64,000 bases of DNA, from NCBI GenBank assembly GCA_036873135.1, contig JAPTYO010000022.1, positions 8,399,785 through 8,463,784 on the forward strand. The letters are read 5' to 3'. Below the pieces are notes generated by a model. The model had not been told where the DNA came from. It ran no database searches and saw only the letters and a list, made by a program, of their open reading frames with translations. How positions within the stretch are numbered: the first letter of the stretch is position 1; the number at the start of each line of letters is the position of its first letter. This DNA is from Clarkia xantiana subsp. parviflora. Its lineage: Eukaryota; Streptophyta; Magnoliopsida; Myrtales; Onagraceae. Below, piece by piece: positions 55,771 to 64,000 of the stretch. A program made the position numbers and the translations under genes.

Positions 55771-57426
55771 TGTATCCACGCAACCAAAGGGAAGGAAGCT
55801 CTGCAAAAGCTACTACGATCCCACAACCTGCAAAATGATAATGCGCGTATCAATATCAATGCGCGTATCAAAGTCAATGCGCGTATCAAAGTCAACGCGC
55901 GTATCAAAAGTCAACGCGCGAATCAAAAGTCAACGCGCGTATCAAAAGTCAACGCACGTATCAAAAAGTCAACGCGCGTATCAAAAGTTAACGCACATAG
56001 CCAAGTTCCACGCGCATGCTAAAGTGGGTACGTACCAAAAAAGGGATTAACGTCTTAAGGAGCTATCATGCAAACGATGGAATTGACGCGACAAACCGTA
56101 AGGATCGAACGTGGCAACAAGTAAGGGAAATTTTTCTCTAAGGCGTCAAGACGACTAGTGACTATGCCTAAAGTTACTGGGCAACCCCCTTCAACCAAAA
56201 AAAACCCGCCAAGAAGGAAAATTATGCATATCGACCAAAAAAGCTTCTACACGAAGAAACGGGGAATTCTACATCAACTTTCCACGGAAATGGAAAATCG
56301 CCTAATTTATGGACAAACGACGATAATAACAGCAATCAATCAGCAATTACTCGACGTATAAGCCTCAGCAAGCAGTCCCACACGTCGACAACAAAAAATG
56401 ACTTAAACGAACAACAATATGGCGACATCGGCATTCAAGTCGAAGCTGTCCAAAAAATTCGAATTTCCAAATTACCTCAAAACGTGACGGAAGTATTCCA
56501 ATGGACTCCCCTCGTCGAGACGATTCCGGAAAGGTAAGGACCGCAATGAGGCGAGGCCGGGAAGGCGGCGCGTGGGCCACACACTCCGGCGAAGGAGTTT
56601 CACACCTGGCGGCGCGTGAGGGCGCGTCCGGTGGCTCCTGGAGGCTCCGAAGGCGGCGTTGGAATCCTTGGGATGAACCGAGTCGAATGGTGGTGTCAAC
56701 TTCCAAAAACAAGCCAAAAATCAGACTCGAAATTGTCAGAATGTGTCTAAGCTCCACGACGGCGAAGAAATTTTGAACACAAAAGCAATTTCGGGAAAGG
56801 GTGAGTGAATTACCTGCAAAGGAAATGGAATGGTGAACTCCCAAGGTGCTGGAAGAATAAATGGGGATGTGTGTATTTACAAATCCCAAAGAGATGCTTT
56901 GTTGATAAGGATTAAAGGATTAGTTTACCTACATTCAAGTCTAAACCCCTACGGTATACTCTACCCTCTCCTCTTAAAATATCTACTCCTATGCATATCT
57001 TGACATTGCACGTATCAAATCCATTACTATACACGTATGTTGCAATCACATGATTCATGTTTCGGTAATCACTAAGTCATTTTAGAAGCATACGGTTTCT
57101 ATTTCTTGCATTACGTAATTACAATCTTGCCATGACTATCACTTATGTATGCATGTTGATAGAGGCATATTCGCATAGTGTATTACCAATTGGTTATGTC
57201 TCTAATGATAACCATACTTGCACATATACATTTCCTATCGCACTAACCGTGATGACAGGAAACAAAGTCATTCGGCCGGAAAATCAAACGACGGACGAAA
57301 TCAAGATGCCTACGTCCGACCAATTATTAAAACCGAAAGGTTAGCGTCAAACTCAAATTGGACAAATATCCTAGCTTAAAATAGAGTCAAGAAAGGTTCT
57401 AAACCGTTACTTGACTCGGGGGCAAG
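55771..57426 (-). promoter_or_regulatory. Upstream region of the antisense gene in element C
   Basis: Relative to the minus-strand gene this is leader and promoter. It contains a ~19-bp tandem array (AAAAGTCAACGCGCGTATC, about nine copies, 55838-56010) and a GC-rich block at about 56500-56670 (GGCGGCGCGTG). These parallel the short repeats and GC block in the same place in element A. Near 57412-57426 is a GACTCGGGGGCAAG purine tract, the probable polypurine tract of the sense element. Confidence 0.6.
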
Positions 57427-58161
57427 TGATGGATAAGTGTCCAATTCGGGTTCGTATTTACACTCCGGGCCTCGTAAACGCGTCAAAAATTACATCTCGG
57501 TTTAAAAACATCTCCTACGGTATCAAAACGGTCCGGAAGCGCATTTACGCGCATCCGGACCGGACCTCCGGGTTGCGCGGCAATCCGGACCTCGCCGAAT
57601 TGCCCAAATTCGACGAGGTCCGGATTGCCTTACGGGTATCGCGCGACTAGCGTATCCGTGATTACCGTTGCGCGTAGAGAAGTCAAGTTCGCACATTACC
57701 AATATGGATGACGGTTACCGCATGATCTTGAACCGTCATCAAACCGCTTTAAAACCGGGTCCGGTCCCAAGATAGCCTATAAATAGGAGGTCTTGGCCAC
57801 CCATTTTCACACATTTGCTCATTTGCCCAACTTTGGTATTTTGAGCTCTGACTTCTCTCTAGAAATATTCTCTCTCTAGGAATTACCTTTTTGCCCTTAT
57901 AGTGACTTAAGCATCGGAGAGGGCTCCGCTAGCACCACCCCCCTCTCCGTGCTAGCATTGGTCCTTGGTGCAGGATCCGACGCTTGAGACACAACCTTAC
58001 CGAGTCACAGCCTTACCGAGTCACAGCCATACCGAGACACAGTCCTCATACGGGAGCAAGTCTGAACACTCGTCAGTGGCCCAACCTCCGCCCGACGGAA
58101 GGGTTACAGCCCGCACAACCACAAACGCATCGTCACGACCTTGTTCAATCTGGATGCAACA
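57427..58161 (+). repeat. 3' LTR of element C
   Basis: 735 bp; differs from the 5' LTR by roughly twenty substitutions (hand count) plus one fewer 16-bp repeat and one C. Hairpin at 57928-57956. This divergence is about twice that of A or B, so C is probably the oldest of the three. Confidence 0.93.
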
Positions 58162-61073
58162 AATATCATTTCTCATACATTTTTATCAGTTGAGTAACTT
58201 CCATTTTCTTTAGATAGAGGCTAGAATCTGTTTCAACGACCAAAATATCAATTCATAGTGTATCAATTCATAGTGTTATCTGATTTTGTCCTATTCATTG
58301 TTTATAAAAATAGTTAAAGATTTCCTCTAAATATTTATTTCAAGTATAAATTGATATTTGCCTTATGGGAATGCATATTAAAATCATTATTTTGTTATCG
58401 AAGTCCTGATACTTAGTACAAAATAAGTTTAAAAAAAAAAAAATCGTGGCATTTTTTATGAAATATAAATCTTTAAAATTTTAAAAACTGTTTCAATTAA
58501 TATAAATTTTAATATCTATGCGAATTTAGTTTGAATATTTTAATATTTAATTTTTATAGTTCATGAATAAACTATATATATATCAAACATAAAATATAAA
58601 GTTTAAGAAGTAAGATTTTTGTTCTAAAAAATATATATTTATTTAAATCTTATGATACAATGATATATTAGACTCTCATATATATTAATATAATAAAAAA
58701 GTCACATTACACTCAAAAAATTTCTAAGATAATAATATCATATTACATCCACGCTACTTTGTTCTCCTAAATTGATATTAAGTGTTATTTTAGCGTTAGA
58801 TACCTGAGGTTGTATCTTATTGCATTATATCATACTAGATGCTAAACCCGCACACCGCGCGGGTAAAAGATATTTAAATGAATATAAATTAAAATATTCT
58901 ATTTATCTTAAATTTTAAATAAAAAATATATATCAACAATTTTTTTTATACTATTATTATTATTATATGGTATTTAACGGAATTACATATATTAGTTACA
59001 CTCAAACATGATCAATTTAAAATAAATAAAATCATTAAAAATGATTTTAACAAAAGTTCTTATATATTTTATCAATTAATATAAACATGTTTAGTAACAA
59101 AAATTTAATTTTTCTTCCATTTTTACTGATTCACAAATTGTATAACACGAAACTGCATCCACGTTCAAATCAACAAAAGAAAAAATACTTATAATCATGA
59201 TTAACAAAATAAATAGAACGATATAAATATATGAACACATGAGAATCATGAAATACTAAAATGGTAGTAAAAAGCATCATAACTTAACTGTTAAAACTTC
59301 TAGTTATAATTTGAGTTGTATATATAATGTATTCTATCACACGTATAGTATAGATTTAACTAAAGTATAATTTTGTTAATCAAAAGAAAAAAAGTTGTGA
59401 TTATATTTTTTACTTTTAAATTTAGTATTTTATATAGTTTTGTTAATTGATAATTTTCTTCCGGGGCTTGTTTAAAAATAAGGTAAAAACATTTTGTTTG
59501 CTTCTCACTCTATGAAAGGTACAACACTGTCACGTTTATACAAAAAAAATAAACCAATGAAATTTAACATGCATCTGATTCGACAATGCAAATTCCTACT
59601 ATAAAAATACTAAATCTAACAAAAAAAAAAATCAAAATTCATCAAATCAGAGATATTAGTTTGGTTCATTATTTTTTTAGTGAAAATGAGTGCACTATAA
59701 ACAAATTGTAATATTGGGAGTTAGTATTAGGAGGTCGTCCATGAGGGGACACTGACCGGTGCAAGTTGCAGTTTCGAAAGATTTTTAAGAAGATTAATAT
59801 CTTCAAACTACCTTATATAATTCTTATCATCAACTTTAATTCCAAGAGCCACTCTTATATGATATGACACACATTTACATTCAATTGTAAAAGAAATAGT
59901 ACAATACCAAATGAGAAGGCATGCCAAGAATATAAAAACATACTCCATAACACTAAACATGCGTAGAACAACAGTTTGAATGGTCTTTGGTTGTAAGACC
60001 GTTGATTAAAATGGAATTGAAGGATGTCGTGAATAAAAAATAATCTGTACGCATGACCTATTGTTGAGATATTGAAGTAATTAACTAATCGGTTGCCCGA
60101 TAAAGAATCGATACCGCACTGGAGTCTCGGGCTTGGAAACTTACATGACTTTCCCAATTATCGGTGATCTCTAAAAATACAGAAAAATAAAATTAAAAAA
60201 TTAGTCATTATGATTCTCAACATATATAGAGCACAATAATTTAAGGAAAAATTGACATTTCGTGATATGCAAATATCTGATAAATAAATAATTGACACAA
60301 TGTAGTATTATCACCTAAGGATCATGGCAATACCTGAATCCACACCAAAATAAATGATTTTACTATGACGTTTCAAATAAATAAAAAAAAATCTTATGGC
60401 TGCAAAAGAATAACGTAGTGGAAATAAATAGCTTTATGATGCAGACACGAAATTTTTAAATAAATACACCATAAAGTTATTAATAAATGAATTTATTTTT
60501 TAGGTTGGATTACATGTTTTAATAATTAAAAATATCTAAAGTAATATGAATAAACTATATATATTAATAAACAAACTACTATCACATATAACAATAGTAT
60601 AAATAAGTGAAACATATAAAATACAAAAGTAGATGTACTATTTAACTTGTCTTCTAGTCATCTTTTTTACTTTCTTTTTTCTACAGTAATGATTAATTTA
60701 CCAATGTATAATAATTAGGTGAGCATAATAATATTGTAATTTAAAAAATATCTTGAGGTCCATAGAAATTTCAAATAAAAATAAATCTGAGGATATCAAT
60801 TCTAAAAATTTGAAATTTATTATGTGAATGAATATGAATGTACGGATGACTCACCAATTAATCAGCTCGAATATGTTGTATGACCTTTTAAGTTGTAAAG
60901 TGACATTCCTTCATCATATATTCCTCTTACCGGAACCGAACCTACATGTAAATACACCCGCCAGATATTATAGGCACCAAACAGGCGCAACATGATTAAA
61001 CACGCAATGCTTAATTAATTATGATAAATTCTAGATGAAGTTAATTTATGTAGGCAAGCATGAAATTACGTAG
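58162..61073. other. AT-rich intergenic DNA, nothing recognised
   Basis: About 2.9 kb of very AT-rich DNA between elements C and D. No host exon, tRNA or LTR end was found. A small GC hairpin (ACCCGCACACCGCGCGGGT, 58849-58867) stands out. A minus-strand frame of 100 codons at 59855-60157 has no recognisable domain. Confidence 0.5.
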
Positions 61074-61836
61074 TGTTGGATCACGGGCGAAGCTCCGTTA
61101 CGTCCTTGACGGGAAGCTTGGACTCCTGGGCTCCGCTTAATCCTGCAAAAGGGGATGACCTGGGTGGTGGCCCAGAATCCCTCTCCGATGCTTAAATGAG
61201 TATGTGATCAATGGGGGTGATAGCAGTAATCTCAATGCGTATTAGAGAGTATATGTGTTTTCTGGGGTAACCTCCTCCTTTATATAGAAGGAGGAGTTGC
61301 CCAGCTACCTGTGACCATACATGGCCGTTGTACCCATGATTCCGTGTATCTCGCCACGATTCCGTATATCTCGGTTAGGATTCCATATATCTCGCCCCAC
61401 GCTCCGCGTATCTTACCCGTACTTCGCGTATCTCGGGCACGCCCTGCGTATCTCGGGGGATCTATCTTTATCTCTAACCGTCTCCCACTACTCTATCTAG
61501 TAGGCGGGTTTCTCGGTCTTTATCCTCTGATCACAAGTCCCGACTCCTGTCGGAGACTCCAGAGTTGTCTCATTCTAGATCACCACCCAGGACCTTCAGT
61601 CTCTACGGGACAGGTCCAGCCTCTACGGGGCTTTATTATTGGGGCCTTTACTAAGGCATATCGGGGCCTACTCAGAGGCTTCTTGTCGGGAGCATTCAGC
61701 TCATACATCGGGACCACTAAAGTCGGGACCCTTCGTGCTGGGCCTCTGGGCCTTCCAGGCTTTTCACGAGGCCCACTGGACCTACTCGCCGTCCATTGAC
61801 TATTAACAGGGCTAACGATTACATCGGAACCCATCA
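61074..61836 (-). repeat. 3' LTR (sense) of element D
   Basis: 763 bp, TGTTGGATCACGG...CCCATCA on the plus strand, clearly homologous to 24954-25710. It keeps the 22-bp segment that 35136-35870 lost. Hairpin at 61160-61175 with one stem change. More diverged from B's LTRs than those are from each other. Confidence 0.93.
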
Positions 61837-62475
61837 TTTGCCCCCAAGATATGGGGGACTTTTAGTTCGCCGTGTCTTTCAGTTCAGATCCTCTGATCTT
61901 GCTGTCGGAGGCTTTTGTCTTCATACCTCCCGATACCGCTGTCGGGGGCTTTTATCTTTACATTTCTTTATACCTCAGTCATAGGCTTTTGTCTTCATAC
62001 CTCCCGATACCACCGTCGGAGGCTTTTTCCTTGCGCGTGGTTGTCGTATGACAGAGTTTCTCACTCATGATTACCTTGGGCCCACTGAACTCTGTGGACA
62101 GTTGTCAAACCCAAGGAGACTCCTCGGTTATCGCAGCATTAAATGCTAGGGATTATGAAACGTCGCTCGAATCGGCGTGTCTGTTGCTTTCTGAAAAAGC
62201 GTTTATGACGTCACCACGTCTCTTCCGTACCGTCTTCTCGATATCAACAACCACGATCGCATCGTTTCATCTTCAACGGTCAAGATTAAGTCCCTCCAGT
62301 TGTCCTTTTGCTTATAAAAGCTAAAACCCTGGCATTATTCACTTCTTCTGCACTCTCTCGATTTCTGCCATTCTTGCATTCGAAGCTTCTCCTCCAAGTT
62401 CTTCCTGCTGTTCAAGTGATCCAAGGCCTTCAGCCCTTCCGATCTTCCTTCATCTTCCCTCACCGATCACCAATC
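61837..62475 (+). promoter_or_regulatory. Promoter and leader of the antisense gene in element D
   Basis: Contains three to four ~35-bp repeats of TACCTCCCGATACC(A/G)C(C/T)GTCGG (about 61925-62025), TATAAAAG at 62313-62320 and the same CT-rich start region as element B. Confidence 0.7.
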
Positions 62476-64000
62476 ATGTCTGGTAAGGACTTTCTTCTAT
62501 GTTTTCATGATTTGCTGATGTTTGCTCTCCTTTTCTCAAGTCTTCTTGTTTGTAACCTTTTTAGACGAAGCTAGTTCTGAGGCTAGGGCTCCTTTCACTT
62601 TTGAACTCGCTGTCAATGAGATTTCTGAGGCCTCATATGAGGTTGCCCTTAGAGAGGGGTGTATTACCTCGGATTGGGAACCTCGTTTCCCATACGAGTC
62701 TCAGCCTGCCGTCAGAAGGAAGCACATTGTTACGCGTCCTCGGGAAGGGGAAGTGTTCGTCTCCGCCGGACAAATAAGCGCGGGGATTCGGTTCCCTTTC
62801 TGCGGAAATTTGGTGGAGATGTGCAACTTCTACAAAACGCACCCTTGTACCTTCTCTCCACACGCCATCCGCGTGTGGAATGCCTTCCAACTCCTATGCC
62901 ACCGCCAGTAGTGGACGTACAGTCTACTACTCTTCCGCACCTTCTACGGCATGAAGTGCAACAAGGCTGGTGTCTGCTCCTTCTCCCCCCGACTCCCCAA
63001 GTGGACAAAGGAGCAACTTTCACGATTCGGCTGGGACAGCGAGACTTGGAAGTTCCACAAGGATCGGGTGCTGATACGCGACTCGGGGTCTGACAATAGC
63101 GGATGGAAGAAGTACTACTTCTTCGTCCAACACAGCTCTGTTCCGTGGCCTCAGCGGGAGGTCGTGGCGGACCCTGCCCCCAAGCTTCTAGACTACACTG
63201 AGGATGACCTCAACACTCTCCAAATGGTTCAGCTCTACCGTTGGGGAGACAACTTCATACCCCTCGACGCCAACAAGCTCCAGGAGAAGGACTTGATTCT
63301 TATCGGAGTCCGACTCCTTGAATCTGTTTCCAAAGATTTGGTCATCTGGGTAACACTTATAACCATCTTGTTTTTTACCTTTGCAGCCAAGAAGGCTTCT
63401 CTGCTGACTCATCTCATTATGAAGCAGGGCGAGACTGATACCGTCCCAAGTGGCTCTAAGAGGAAGCGTAAGTTGGTGAAAAAGGGCGCTTCCTCTTCCG
63501 GTCCTCTGTCTGCTGCTCCTCCAACCGAAGAGCAGGTCGGGGCCAAGAAGGCCAGGAGGGAGGAGATAGATCGGGCCTTCGGGGCCACTACCATCGAGGA
63601 AGGTAAGCGCGTTCGTCGTGCAATTAAAGGATATAAGAAGTTGGTTCCCAAGGAGTTTATCCCCGCTGATCGGGAATCGCGGGTTCGGGAAATTAAATAC
63701 ATCCTTCAAGGAGAAGTCCCCAGCGTTCTCAAGGCGGGATATTACAACTTCTTTGGGAAGGACCAGTATGTCGAACGCCAAATTCTCTGGTGTCCTGGCG
63801 GAATTCTTCCTGACTATGTTCGTCCTGCCACCGCAGGTCCATCGGAGACTCCTGCTCCGACGAAGGCTGCCACTCCAGCGGAGACTGCGGCTCCGCAAGA
63901 ATTGATGTTGGAGGATGTCTCGGCGGATGCCCAGTTCCGTCGGGTGACTGATTTGGAGGCCTCTCCCTCCGTCGAAGAGCCTGATGAGGGTGGCCTGCTT
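62476..64000 (+). pseudogene. Antisense gene of element D, partial, one nonsense codon
   Basis: Predicted exons: 62476-62482, 62565-63349, 63428-63602, 63837 onward to the window end. The first three have exactly the lengths found in element B (7, 785, 175 nt). The Trp codon that is TAG in B is intact here (about 62875), but a Gln codon is TAG at 62909-62911. The protein is otherwise nearly the same as B over the Transposase_28-like domain and the basic KRKRKLVKKGASSS linker. The 63603-63836 intron is uncertain because it stays open in frame. Confidence 0.8.

Larger units (their letters stand above)
47226..58161 (+). mobile_element. Non-autonomous Tat-type Ty3/Gypsy element C (gag-PR-gag' plus antisense gene)
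   Basis: 10,936 bp between LTRs that begin TGATGG and end GCAACA. Flanks are CATAT and AATAT, an imperfect (4 of 5) target duplication. Primer site TGGCGCCGTC follows the 5' LTR. Order: gag with CHHC knuckle, protease, second gag-like domain with its own knuckle, a 66-bp tandem array, an intact-looking antisense gene, a second short tandem array and a GC-rich block, 3' LTR. No RT, RNase H or integrase. Same plan as element A, but LTRs, arrays and most protein sequence are diverged, so it is a separate family. Confidence 0.92.
61074..64000 (-). mobile_element. Tat-type element D, second copy of family B, cut by window end
   Basis: Begins with an LTR that matches the element B LTRs and continues with the same upstream region and antisense gene. 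Orientation equals B (sense on minus). The gag-pol part and the other LTR lie beyond the window. Confidence 0.9.

Noticed and set aside
59855..60157. 100-codon minus-strand frame in the AT-rich gap
   Set aside because: Hydrophobic, AT-driven composition without a recognisable family or neighbours; treated as chance.
63188..63898. 236-codon minus-strand frame in element D
   Set aside because: It lies opposite the conserved antisense-gene exons, and the same shadow is broken in element B. No domain is recognisable.

Overview
The window is plant nuclear DNA. It is made mostly of nested LTR retrotransposons with two ordinary host genes between them. Plant origin is shown by a spliced brassinosteroid-type cytochrome P450 (CYP90D-like, 18098-19768, +), a 14-exon protein phosphatase 2A B55 regulatory subunit gene (37470-43018, -), and plant-type Ty3/Gypsy (Tat and chromovirus) and Ty1/Copia elements. 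A eudicot is likely, but I cannot name the species.

Layout. 1-2900: AT-rich degenerate repeats. 2923-16242: a Copia element (X), missing its 5' part, with a complete Tat-type Gypsy element (A, 4081-14422, target duplication GTTAT) inserted in its RNase H region. X itself sits in the gag of an older minus-strand Copia (Y, LTR 17154-17367). 18098-19768: the P450. 20060-23434: a decayed chromovirus (Z) with two in-frame internal duplications, fused through 22 bp of A-type LTR terminus to a minus-strand Copia (W, 23457-24653). The W LTR is split by a second Tat element (B, 24954-35870, minus, target duplication CTATG). 36326-36526: a small fragment that looks like a LUX-type MYB gene. 37470-43018: PP2A B55. 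43382-43754: a hAT-type MITE with a perfect 8-bp duplication. 44819-46875: a relative of Copia X. 47226-58161: a third Tat family (C). 61074-64000: the start of a second copy of family B (D), cut by the window end.

The most interesting content is in the Tat elements. A and C are different families but share the same unusual plan: LTR, TGGCGCCGTC primer site, gag with CHHC knuckle, protease, then a SECOND gag-like domain with its own CHHC knuckle where reverse transcriptase, RNase H and integrase should be. After that come a tandem-repeat array, a spliced gene on the opposite strand, and the 3' LTR. B has the usual gag-(protease remnant)-RT-RNaseH-RNaseH-integrase order, but it also carries the tandem arrays and the opposite-strand gene.

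The opposite-strand gene is present in all four elements. In A and C it has the same intron phases (0,1,1,0) and a last exon of exactly 612 nt. In C it can be read from ATG to stop as 681 aa over five GT-AG exons. In B and D it has a TATA box and a tiny first exon. I infer a non-autonomous gag-protease-gag' system (A, C) that would depend on RT and integrase from a B-like relative. I also infer an antisense gene under coding constraint in several families. Extra antisense ORFs in plant Tat elements are known in the literature; I do not know of the gag-PR-gag' arrangement being described.
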